A DNA stretch of 64,000 nt, from assembly GCA_038501625.1 (NCBI GenBank), contig JAZAYU010001058.1:1-64000 (forward strand), written 5' to 3'. This document shows, in pieces, positions 1 to 10,429 of the stretch. Under the pieces are notes generated by a model. It made no database searches. It had not been told where the DNA came from and saw only the letters and a list, made by a program, of their open reading frames with translations. How positions within the stretch are numbered: the first letter of the stretch is position 1; every line of letters starts with the position of its first letter. A program made the position numbers and the translations under genes. The DNA is from Corbicula japonica. Taxonomy: Eukaryota > Mollusca > Bivalvia > Venerida > Cyrenidae.

Positions 1-2595
1 TTAAGTAATATGAAAGTAATGAGCTTATACTAGCTTGCATGGAAACTTTAACGTGAAAGTCTAAATCGAAAAAGGGACCATACTTTGAACAAAATTGAAA
101 GGAGAAAATTATTCTTGGCATACACTCTCGGGAATGGTGAGGAAGTTGCAGCTGTAGAAAGTTTAAAGATATAAATAGGTTTCACTTAAACACAATCTCA
201 CTAAAGTCAGATCCTGATAGCGTAGCGGTTTTCATGATATGATTTTAATCAGATTGACTTAAACATAAACCAAAGCGGAAGTACTAGAGAAATCAATAAG
301 CTCAACTGTAAGAATAAACCGAAATATTTGTTTTTATCTACCTTTGTTCACACTAGACTAAGCAAAATGAACATAATATGAGCGGTTGATGATTATCGAT
401 TACGAAAATCAAGTTTAATAATTATATTTAATGTACTGAATAAAGAATCGTTTTTACGAAAGCAAGATCTTAATATCAAATCATTTACTTTGTTTCATAT
501 CAAAGACTTTAATTTAATCAAGTTTAAATTACAATTTATCATAATATCTGAGCTTGCAAACATGAGTACATCCTTAGATAAATACATTTCTGTACTAAAT
601 TCTAGTGGCAATGAGTATTTGAACACTAAAATAATATATCCAATATTTCGAAAATAATTTAAAACACAAAATTAGAAATCGAAAATACATCCTATATTTA
701 AAATACGCCGCTACAAATGATTTTAGAAAATAATTGGAAATTTTGAAAAACTTGACGCAATCATAACATACTTTTGAAAAAAAATAGAAGTTTAATATTG
801 AATAAAAACAAACTATTACCATAGATAAAATCTTTAAAAACCATGCTGAAGGAATGCAATATTCTTTCCAACAAATGTCCTGTGTTTTTATACAAAATAT
901 GCACGTTTCAGTTTCTTATTTTTTTTATGATATGGGAAAAAATATGATATATAAATGCAACCTTGTTATTATGCTATCTTGTGATTTACTTTGAATGTAA
1001 TTATGTTATATCTTATTGAATAAATGGGGTCACCCTTCTTGGGGCCTGAAACGTAAAAAAAAAATAAAATAAATGAACACAAAAAAATAATATATCCAGT
1101 AAATGCGTGTGCATTTTTGGTCGCTGTAGAAGTCAATTTTCGGTCAATCTTGCTAAAAATTTGAGTTTTAGCACATGAGAAGGAATATAAGAAAACTGCC
1201 GATTCAGAATTTTAATTTTGTGAAGTAATAATAATACAACTAGATGTTCGGTACTTGGGCATCATTTTCTCTTGTGAGCAAGGGTTAACTTTTACAGATA
1301 GTTGAACAGATCTTGATTTTGTGGTTGAACAATGTAATTTCTTTCCTTAATTAATAGCATTCAAAGAAAAACTTTTTCAAATCTTTAAGTTTGAAAACTC
1401 CTTTTTATTTGCATTGACTGAATAAAAGACTACAAAGCATTATTGTTCTGTTAAAATACCATAGCTTTGGTGAAAAACTAGGTTAAATGGTATCGAATTT
1501 AAACATTCTGTTTACATGTTTTTATCGTTCTATTTAAAATTAAGGTGCTTTGTCAGTTGTCATTGCACCTAAATTGATAAAAAGGAAATTTTCAAAATCT
1601 CTCTAACGGCAAAATGCAGTTCAATAACACTGCACAAATTAATGTTATTAATGTATGTTTATTTTACCGACGTTAAAAAAGTGGAACAGTAACGAAAACT
1701 TGTTTGACTTAAAAACTCCATAATACTGTATTTGCAGCATAACACAAAAACGAAGCAATACAAAATCAGTTTAAATGCCTTCTGGAGTTATGAGATACTG
1801 ACAACAATATCTAACAGCCTCTTGTCTAATTAATGTATACAATATGGCATGTTTGTAAAAGTGATTTAGCATTCTATATTCTGGTCGCGAAAATGGATGA
1901 CAAAAAATAAAAATGTTGATTTCTCTCTTTATAATTGAGAGTTCTTTTCAAGGTCCTTATCAGTATTATTTGACATTTGTCGGCGTTTAAAATGTTCGTT
2001 TTGTGTTGCTTCTTTTTGTGATTCATTGCAAATAGAATTTTAATAATATTTAGGTCTAACTATTTCTCTTAACTGTTCTTACTTTTCATATAGTATGTAC
2101 AATTAACATACACTAATAGCAAAGTTTGATGGAACTAAATTTTGCCGTTTAAGAGATTTTGATATTTTTCTTTGTTGCCTATGACAAAGCAATGACGATC
2201 GCGAAAGGAGCATCTCCTTAAACAAACATTTTGGAGATAAGCCAGCTGACCTAGACACTCTGGCGTAAATGATTTGTCATTGTATCAATGAGCCCTTTTC
2301 GGAACTACGTATATTTACATATTCCACGCAAAAGTATTATATTGTAAGACATAATGTTTTACATAGATTTTTAAAATCAAAAAATAATTCCTATAGCTTT
2401 TAAAGCCATTAAAAACTGATTGTCTTACCAACGAGTTTAGAGCTATTTCTTAGGCTGACGATTTCGTAAGCAGCCGTTGTTTGGTTTTCAGTTAACGGTT
2501 TAAAGGACTTCGAATATCTAACGAACAGTTAAAAAGCTAAAATTGGAAAGGAGATAAAGGAATTAGTAATTAATTAGAATTTGAAAATTAAAACA
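1..2595. other. AT-rich region without a recognisable gene
   Basis: No coding region could be supported on either strand; the only open frames are short and of low complexity. A possible retroposed 3' tail is noted separately at 950-1075. The last 150 bases are the immediate 5' flank of TPR gene A and, unlike the flanks of copies B and C, show no repeated AAACGGAA motif. Confidence 0.6.
950..1075 (+). repeat. Possible retroposon 3' tail with poly(A) signal
   Basis: An AT-rich stretch ends with an AATAAA hexamer (about 1018), then GGGGTCACCC and a short A-rich run at about 1056-1070. Signal, short GC-rich block and A-run together look like the 3' end of a retroposed element. No associated ORF is visible upstream, so the assignment is weak. 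Confidence 0.25.
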
Positions 2596-3313
2596 ATGTC
2601 AGCGCTTTCTGTTGGTCTAGCAACGTTCAATTCGTGCAATAAAAAAGGAGCTATTCCATATTTTACAGAGTATTTATAAACCAAACCAAATGACTACACA
2701 GCTCTTATGTGGCGCGGAAGGGCGTACCAGGTTATAAATGATTTACCACTCGCAAAACAAGACTTCGCTGCAGCAGCAAACGTGAGTTCGGGTTCCCGTA
2801 AATTAATTGCATTGGCCAAACAATGTTTCGCCGAAGAAAATACCGAAGGTGGAAAACACTATCTTGAATTAGCACGGCATCAAGAACCTAACTCTGCAGA
2901 GGTTTGGGCAGCTACCGGTATTTTTCATTACAACAACGGCAGTAAAACGGACGCGCGGCCATTCCTTGAAAAGTCCGCCCACCTGTTCGAAACAAATCGT
3001 CAAACATACGATCCTTTGTATTGTTGGACAAAATACCTTCTTGGTGACGTCTACCTGTTCGGTGGTGAAATCGATAAAGCATTTAAAGAGTTTACCGAAG
3101 CGGTTACAGCTAGCGAGACACTGACGGTGGCACATCTTGGTATCGCAAAAGTATACCTGCTAAAAGGCGACAGTCAAGCTAAGCGTTTATACATCAAAGC
3201 TAGAGAGCTTAACCCTACTCTTGTACACTGGAGTACATTTGAGAGCTTTCGTGATGATTTTTTTGCTGGGGAAGGCAAAACGGTGAAAGCAGCAATTGAT
3301 GCACAGAGAATGG
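2596..3313 (+). pseudogene. TPR-repeat gene A, exon 1, with early in-frame stop
   Basis: This exon encodes a helical TPR-type region homologous to exon 1 of genes B and C. Shared landmarks are TALMWRGRAY, YCWTKYLLGDVYL, TLTVAHLGIAK and LNPTLVHW. The homologous ATG is at 2596, and the reading frame meets TAA at 2677-2679, codon 28, where the paralogs have a sense codon. The next in-frame ATG is at 2707, so a shorter protein lacking the first 37 residues is possible. The exon ends at G3313 before a GTAATG donor, in phase 1, which matches the acceptor of exon 2 at 5229. Unlike B and C there is no Gly-rich linker before the donor. A TPR scaffold usually binds proteins, but the partner is unknown. 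It could be a decaying pseudogene or an N-terminally shortened gene. Confidence 0.65.
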
Positions 3314-4194
3314 GTAATGCATTTTATTATGTTGAATTTTATGTTTGCGGAATGTTTGTGTAGAACTGTTTCTAGTTTAATCAGAATACCATTTTTATAG
3401 TCCGGTGCACAACTACAATGCCGTTAGTAAAAACAACGAAATTCAATATTTCTATCTAAAGAGCATCAGTTGATGTTTCAGGAACTAAACATTGTCTCAA
3501 TCAGAATAAACTTAATGTCAGATTCTTTAATATCAATTTATGTAGACATGTTCATCTTTCTGTATATAGAACTATATTCCATCATCTGTCTGCACAATGT
3601 ATAACCGAGGATTGGTTATTTGCCAGTTATTGATACTTTTCGAAACTAGTCAGAATTGATTCATTGACAAGAACAGATTTACAGGAAAAGTAACTTGCTG
3701 CCCACGCCGCCTCGTTAAGCAACCGATTTTCTTGTTTTCTTTACGGATAATATTTATTTCATTGCTGATTTATCTGTGGCAATGGGGGAACATAACACTG
3801 ACCTCCGGTATCAAGCTTGAAACTATCACATCAGTCTTTAATTTTTCTTTTTACAAATCAGTCACCTCTAGCAGAGTTAATTAACACCCACTAATAAATT
3901 GTTTTAGAATGTCAACATTCATCATTTTGGGTTAAGTTCTTTAAATTTGCGACACACTGATCAACCGGTTCGTTTTCTAGCAGATTAATTGTGAAAGAAA
4001 TATTTTTATCATCAGTAAGATTTAAATGTTACTGTTTTAATTCGGGAATTTTCTGGGGGCAACATCCTATTATATTCACCAAAAGGCAAATTAATGTAAA
4101 TTTCCACTGCTTCTTTGCCAGTCATACGCATACGCAATGTAACAACAACTGTTACTATTAAGAAATTTACAGAATACATGTACACGTACCTTCA

Positions 4195-4500
4195 TTGCAG
4201 TTGTTTCACCTAGACAATTTTTACTTGTTTTGTGATTTTAGAACCTGTTGGGGCAAGTGTGAGGTTGGTGCACCCTAGAACCTGGTTTAAACACCCAGTG
4301 TCAATTTGATTTGCCACTGACCGTTCCATGCGGTAACCCCTCGGGTTCTCATTTTTGTTTATTGTTAGTGGTGTCTTTTTTTAACTGATCATTTTATTAA
4401 CCATGCTCTCTCCTCTCTGTGTGGGGAGGCTGTTTTATTATGAATGTGGCGATTCCTGATATGCATATTTCACCTTTTCATAAAAAGCACATTTGTTGTT
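4195..4500 (+). repeat. Tail fragment of the Penelope-like family
   Basis: It matches, by eye and over nearly its whole length, the sequence downstream of the reverse transcriptase ORF at 58717-59712. Shared stretches include CCTGTTGGGGCAAGTGTGAG, the GGTAACCCCTCGGGTTCTC block and TGATATGCATATTTCA. It has no coding capacity of its own. Confidence 0.7.
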
Positions 4501-4699
4501 AATGATTCCTGCTTTGTTTAGACGAGTTGCGTTTATAGACGTGGACGGTTTATATGTACAGAGAAAACAAATATCCAAGATTCAAAATTTACTTCAGTAA
4601 TATAAGAAAACGACGGTTCTTTGAAAAAAAAATCGGAAATTGTATTGCCGTACAAAAATGACGAAAGCATTACAACTTCTGATAAGGCAAACAGTATCG

Positions 4700-5110
4700 G
4701 CTAAAGTTTTCTCCCGTTGAACAATGTTTTCATACCCACCCACCCACTCGACAATTCTGCATCCAAACGCACACAAACAAATAACACATAAGAGGCTAAT
4801 AGCTTTACAAAGCAAAAGGTCGGGTACCCAATGACCTTACCTGGACCAGAGCCCTGTATCTGTTCCTTTATTCCTCTCATCGTGTTCTTGCTAATTTGAC
4901 TCCAAGAGCTCTGGTGTCTGTAAGGTCACCGCGTGCTTGACAATGGTAAAAGCTTCTTATATATTTTATGTTTTCGTGCTTTTGCATGCAACATTGTCGG
5001 GTTCATCGGTGAGCTGAGCTTATTCACGAAGACAATTTGTACTTGTTATATTATTTGAGAAGCTGTGAGGGCGGCAAGTGTGAGGTTGTTGCACCCTAGA
5101 ATGTTGCAAA
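4700..5110. repeat. Penelope-like tail fragments, inverted then direct
   Basis: Bases 4700-4830 read on the minus strand match the tail stretch at about 59840-59940 (GGGTACCCG, then the CTTTGTAAAGCTATTAG-like block). Bases 4850-5110 match the same tail on the plus strand (CATCGTGTTCTTGCTAATTT, then GGCAAGTGTGAGGTTG). This suggests two insertions or a rearranged insertion. Confidence 0.55.
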
Positions 5111-5228
5111 AGTGTTTGCATTTGAATTAGTAAATAGATAAAATTGCAGGTTCTTTCATTTGTGTATTTTTTTAGAGTTTTTAATTATTAAATACCATTT
5201 GACAGTCAGCCATTACTTTTAATTGTAG

Positions 5229-5506
5229 AAGAAAGCAAATGGAAACAGATGCAAAAAGATTCCAAATGGATTATGGAATACGGTGGTCGCTACTATGTTT
5301 TGTCTTCCTGTGGGAAAAAATGGTATACGAGAAATCTTGGAATAGGGCATGCCGGAGCGTTTGTTAAGGTCTACGATGATAAAGGGAGCATCATCCAATT
5401 CAATGGTTCCTGTGACCGAGACCTGGTCCCTATAAAAAACAAGAACGAGTCCATGGCGGGGACGAGCATCAACAAAAGCGATATGAGAACTGTTATCAGG
5501 CGATAA
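5229..5506 (+). CDS. Gene A, exon 2: GHAG/KHES C-terminal domain
   Basis: This is the second exon of TPR gene A, beginning after an ATTGTAG acceptor at 5227-5228 in the same phase as copies B and C, and ending at TAA 5504-5506. It encodes about 92 residues: a basic amphipathic start (KWKQMQKDSKW), then CGKKWYTRN, GHAGAFVKVYDD, SCDRD, NKNESMAGTS and a basic C-terminus. The two Cys, the His of GHAG and the Asp of SCDR are conserved in all three copies, while the KHES His is Asn here. The domain has stayed open although exon 1 contains a stop. The pattern recalls C-terminal modules of bacterial polymorphic toxins, but I cannot name a family with certainty. Function is unknown. Confidence 0.65.
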
Positions 5507-6015
5507 AGTCGATTTTATCGAGTACAGGATGCGACTAAGCATAACACTTTAAACCCTTTTCCCCCATATAAACGCCTTTTATTGCATAGACAAAGGTGCC
5601 TTCCGATTATTATCATTGTAACCGTCTTTGTCAGAAATAACCTGTCCATACTGTTTTGTGAAAAGTGGTCGCCATGTATCATTTAATTTCGTTTAATTTT
5701 AATAACTGACATTGTTAGAATATCTAATTTTGTAAAAATACACCAGTCTTCTTTCGGCCCAAGACTTTTGTGTTGGGTTTCAAAGCGAAATTGAACGGAT
5801 TTTCTGCGGATAAATTATTTTTATTTTTCGATGTGAAAAATAAAAGGCATTGAACATCAGAATACAGGCTGCAAATATTTTTACATGAGAATCATTAATT
5901 TGGAAAATCTTATAACGATTCCATTTTAAACCAGGGGTTCTTTTTATTGGGGTATATCGTTTGGCGGGCGGGGCAGGGAACGTCAACATTTTCTGAAGTT
6001 TTTTTGTGAAAGTTG
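5507..6015. other. 3' flank of gene A
   Basis: No gene is seen. An AATAAA hexamer at about 5839-5844 lies some 335 bases after the stop codon of gene A and is a possible polyadenylation signal; nothing else supports it. Confidence 0.35.
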
Positions 6016-6019
6016 TCTT

Positions 6020-6780
6020 TTTTCACAGAAACCGTTCAATGTAGAGCTTTTAAACTTAAAACTTACTGATATCACAGTACCAATTATCAAGACAAGTTTT
6101 ATAATCACTGACTGCCATTTTGTAAAGGTATGCCTCATTTTTACGTAGAAATTTCGTAAAAAGTTCTTTGTTTAAGTTGACCTATTCTTAGAAATCGTTC
6201 AACGTAGAGCTTTGAAACGTAGCATTGATGGCTGACTATCACAGTTATCAGGACAAGTTTCGTATCTCTTGACTGTATTTTGTCATAGTTATGTCTCGTC
6301 ATTACCTCAAAGTTTTCATTACGTTTTTTTGGTTTAGTAATTTTGTTCATCTCTTAACATCTCTTCATAGAATTTATAAGTGTTCATTTAATATGACGGG
6401 ATGTCTTATCTCAGAACAATAGCCCTACCTCAAAGGTAAATGTCTCATCTAGGGTATAAAGTATCCAAAATGCCAAAATGCAGCTTCCAGAGTTTAGTGT
6501 AGTACCTTAAGAAGGCAATTAAACTGAGATGCATAAAAAATGTTCCCCTCAAAGAAAAATAGTTTTGCATCGAAAAAACCATTGCCCTACTCCATCTGTC
6601 AAGGTCACACTTGAGATGTCAAAGGTCAAAATTTGTGCATAGGTATAGTTTCTGGATCATGACTTTTGCAACTAATGAAGAGATTTTATCAACATAACAT
6701 ATAATTGTAAATTTAAACGTCAAATGATTAACAAATGTAAGAACAGTTACCCAACAAAAATGTCTTCATGAGTGGGGAGG
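6020..6780 (+). repeat. Degenerate satellite-like repeat region
   Basis: Two imperfect units of about 163 bp are visible (6027-6146 and 6190-6305), sharing ACCGTTCAATGTAGAGC-like and ATCAAGACAAGTTT-like blocks. They are followed by further low-complexity sequence containing GTCAAGGTCACACTTGAG and CAAAGGTCA. This looks like the decayed tandem core of a pearl/Helentron-type element. No termini were recognised. Confidence 0.4.
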
Positions 6781-6983
6781 GTCAAGGCGGGTGGTAGTAT
6801 TCCACATCCCCCATTTTTGTAATAACATTTATTTTTCTTTAATGACTAAACTCAGATTGACTGAACTGTCTTGGCGGTGGGTGCTGGTACATCCCCACCA
6901 AACAAGCAGCAAAATTGTCTTTTCTAGATTGTTATTTCTTCTTTTTAAAATGTACTTTCCTAGTAAAAAGCTTTTTATTTTTC

Positions 6984-7483
6984 AGCTCGACTATTCGAAG
7001 AATATGGCAGCTATCCTACTTGCCCCTGTGTCGGCGTCGCGTTCGCGTCGCTAACCAAAAATTCACTTTGGTCTATGAAACTACTTATCATATCACCTTG
7101 AAACTAATAATATATATACTCACAATTAAAACCTACATCACTAACAACAAGAAAAATAACTCTCCCACCAAAATTTCTCAAGATATGCCCATTTCACTTA
7201 AATTTTATGTTAACCAAAATATGCATTTGGTACATAACTTTGAAGCTACTTTAGATATAACTTTGAAACTCGGAATATATATTAATTTCAAAAATCTACA
7301 ACACTACCAACAAGTAACATATCTCCTCTTCCAATATTTGTCAAATTTTGTTCTTGTTTGACTAAAAGTATGTGTTAACCAAAATATGTCACCTAATCTT
7401 GATCCACAGGAACCTGAATTACTTTCAATAATCACCCCGATCCCACATAGAATCTATATGACGTTTGACTCTATACATATATC
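6984..7483 (+). mobile_element. Degraded 5' end of Helentron-like family 1
   Basis: It begins with AGCTCGACTATTCGAAGAAT at about 6986, the same start as the elements at 42891 and 49871. A GC-rich GTCGGCGTCGCG block and degenerate repeat units (TAACTTTGAAACT, GGAATATATAT) follow. The pairing arm of the 5' hairpin is mutated here (ATGGCAGCT instead of ATGTCGAGCT). The LINE at 7500 is inserted in or beside it. Confidence 0.6.
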
Positions 7484-7499
7484 ATATTTTCAAGTTGAT

Positions 7500-9230
7500 A
7501 TAACTTGGGGGGCAAGTCAATGTACAGAGGCTAACAGAACTCTTTCAAACCATGTGGCAACACGAAGTTATTCCGAAGAGCTCAAGAACGCCTCCATTGT
7601 CCACCTGTACAAAAGGAAAGGAAACAGGCAGTCCTTTGATAACCACCGTGGAATCTCACTCCTCGTCATTGCGGGCAAGATCCTTGCAAGAGTCCTTCTA
7701 AACCGCCTCATCGAGCACCTGGAAAATGGACACCTGCCAGAGAGTCAGTGTGGCTTTAGTCAACGTCGGGGAACAGTCGACATGATATTTGCCGCCCGTC
7801 AACTTCAGGAGAAGTGCCAGGAACAACACACTGACCTCTACACGACTTTTGTCGACTTGACCAAAGCCTTTGACACCGTCAGTCGCGAAGGGCTCTGGAA
7901 GATCATGAGAAAGTTTGGCTGTCTTGACAAGTTCATCAGCATGGTTCGTCAGTTCCACGATGGCATGCTTGCTCGAGTACTGGATGAGGGAGACTCCTCC
8001 GATGCATTCCCAGTCACAAACGGTGTCAAGCAAGGCTGCGTACTCGCACCCACTCTGTTCAGCATGATGTTCTCGGCCATGCTGTCAGATGCCTTCTGCG
8101 ATGACGAAGAAACGTGTAGCAAAATCAGGTTCAGGTCGGATGGCAAGCTCTTCAACCTGCGGAGGCTCCAAGCAAAGACCAAGGTACAAGAGTGCTCTGT
8201 GCGTGACTTCCTGTTTGCTGACGACTGCGCACTCAACGCTGCCACAGAGAGCCAGATGCAGCAGAGCATGAACAGCTTCTCTACTGCCTGCAAAAACTTT
8301 GGCCTCACAATCAGCACCAAGAAGACTGAGGTCTTACACCAACCCGCCCCACAGAAACCTTATGTGGAACCAGTCATCACCGTGGAAGGAGAACCGCTGA
8401 AAACAGTTGACAGGTTCACATACCTTGGCAGCACGCTCTCCAGATCTGTGAATATCGACGACGAGGTTGATGCACGGATTGCCAAGGCAAGCTCAGCGTT
8501 TGGTCGCTTACGCGTGTCAGTGTGGGAGAGGAGAGGAATCAAGCAGGCCACAAAGCTGAAAGTGTACCAGGCAGTCATACTACCAACCTTACTGTATGCA
8601 TGTGAGACTTGGACAGTATAAGAACGCCACGCCAAAAAACTGCAACGCTTCCACATGAACTGTCTGAGAAAGCTGCTAAAAATCACCTGGCAGGATAAAG
8701 TTCCCGACACAGAGGTTCTTTCCAGAGCTGGTCTTCCAAGCGTCTACGCCTTACTAAAGAAAGCCCAAGTCAGATGGGCAGGTCATCTTGTTCGGATGTC
8801 AGACACTCGCCTCCCCAAGAGACTCTTTTATGGTGAACTGGCGGAAGGCAAGCGGTCTCGGGGTGGACAAAGGAAGCGCTACAAGGATACCCTCAAAGCC
8901 TCTCTCGAAAGTTTTGAGATAAACCCCGACACCTGGGAGTCATCAGCGCTAAACCGAACAACCTGGCGACAGCAAATTAGACAAGATGCCTCCTACGAAC
9001 AGAACAGGATTGCTGAGGCCCAAAGAAAACGTGAGCTGCGGAAATCCAGACTCATTTCCGTGCCTTCAGCTCCGGCAGACCACATGTGCCCGACCTGCGG
9101 CAGAGCCTTCCGAGGGCGCATCGGACTGATCAGCCACAGCCGGACACATCGTACCCCATCTAGAACCTAACAGTGTGATGTCCTTGGTCATCGTCGACAA
9201 CGACGGACGAACATCATCATCATCATCATA
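7500..9230 (+). mobile_element. 5'-truncated non-LTR retrotransposon (LINE)
   Basis: It contains only the reverse transcriptase and C-terminal part of a LINE ORF and ends in a short ATC repeat tail at 9212-9230. Flanking sequences 7484-7499 and 9231-9246 match at 14 of 16 positions by eye, a plausible target-site duplication. No endonuclease domain is present, consistent with 5' truncation on insertion. Confidence 0.8.
7525..9170 (+). pseudogene. LINE reverse transcriptase, frameshifted and with one stop
   Basis: The main frame reads from about 7580 to 9170. Reverse transcriptase landmarks are VHLYKRKGNRQ, NHRGISLL, QCGFSQRRGTVDMIFAARQL, FVDLTKAFDTVSR, GVKQGCVLAPTLFS and the catalytic FADDCAL, then FTYLGSTLS. 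The part upstream of about 7580 (LTELFQTMW) lies in another frame, so a one-base indel is present near 7573-7580. An in-frame TAA at 8619-8621 splits the ORF after ACETWTV. The C-terminal part from 8622 is open, with RWAGHLVRM and a terminal zinc-finger-like CPTCGRAF...HSRTH pattern typical of this LINE group. It cannot make a functional protein as it stands. I do not assign a clade name. Confidence 0.85.
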
Positions 9231-9246
9231 ATATTTTCAGGTTCAT

Positions 9247-10298
9247 GTGCTTGATCAGTGTCTTAGTCACGCAGGAAATAAAACACACATATATGCAGTA
9301 ATGTGTTAATACAGCAACCAGGACAGCCTAGAAATGTTTCTTTCTCTAACAACGACTTATAATAATCATAGTCGCTTTCTATAAAGGCTTCATTTATTAC
9401 ACGTTCTTCGCTTCTGAGTCAATTAAAGAAATAAAGTAAAATAGAATTGGTGAAGGTTCAAGTTTAAACGACTTAGAAATCAATATGCAAATATTGTTTT
9501 GTTCAGGACTTTGCCTTGAAATACTAGTAGTTAAGGAAAACTTACTTCCTGGTTCAAACCTTCCCTCTGGTGTTGTGTCTTAGAAATGAATTAGAATTCT
9601 ACTTTCGCTTTGAAACAGGAAGTAGGTTTTCCTTGAATTTCTTGAAAACCCTAACATTATTTTGACGAATTGGCACTAAACATTGTAGAACAGCATATAC
9701 TTATTTCATGTATGAGTTGCTTTGGTATATTGTCCATGAATTTAAGAGTTTTCTTGAAACCAGTCTTGCCATTTCAGCCCATCAGATGCTTGAGATTTGA
9801 GACTGGTCTCCTAATTTATGATCTTTAGCCCGGCCCTTTAGACACCCAACTTCATTGCATGCGTGATATTCTCATCTGATTCTTCGCCGCCATGAAAAAT
9901 TGGGGGTAATTTCAATACAACCTGTTAATAACAACGGTTTTCCTATTAGCGACTGTTTTTGTAACCACTGCTTGCAGTGGTTAGAGTGTTAACAGACCGA
10001 ATTTCTGAGCCTGGCAACTTCGCTATATATACTAGGATTAATTGATTTACCGCCAGGAAACCCCTCATCCACAGAGTAAGTAGTTCCTTAGTCTATCGTG
10101 GAACCGTCTTTACTGGTTGCAATGTAATGATATAAAATAAAGATATTAAGTTAAAAAAAAACCAAACATTTTGTATGTGATACCGAATAAATACTTCCAC
10201 AGCATGGCAAAAATTATTATTTGTTTTTATAATGCAAATAACGCGGAGAAATACAAGATTTCGTGTTTTTCCAATCTAAAAATAATCCTATAGGAGAT
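9247..10298. other. Intergenic region with one dispersed-repeat fragment
   Basis: No gene is seen. Bases 9779-9836 (ATCAGATGCTTGAGATTTGA and onward) match repeat fragments near 32077, 35870 and 48125. The rest has no recognisable feature. Confidence 0.45.
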
Positions 10299-10429
10299 AT
10301 TTCCGTGACGTCATAGCGTAGTCACATGTTGGGGTTTTCCGCTATGGTTTGCAAAAGCATCAATAGACAACCATTGATTATAAAAAGTAACCTGTGAGTT
10401 GCATGTAAACAAAAATAAAAAATGGTCGT

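Larger units (their letters stand above)
3314..5228 (+). other. Intron of gene A, holding Penelope-like tail fragments
   Basis: The intron runs from a GTAATG donor to the acceptor TTTTAATTGTAG. It holds several pieces of the non-coding tail of the Penelope-like family seen whole at 59713-60240: a direct piece at 4195-4500, an inverted piece at about 4700-4830 and a direct piece at 4850-5110. The remainder (3314-4190) shows no recognisable feature. Confidence 0.55.
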
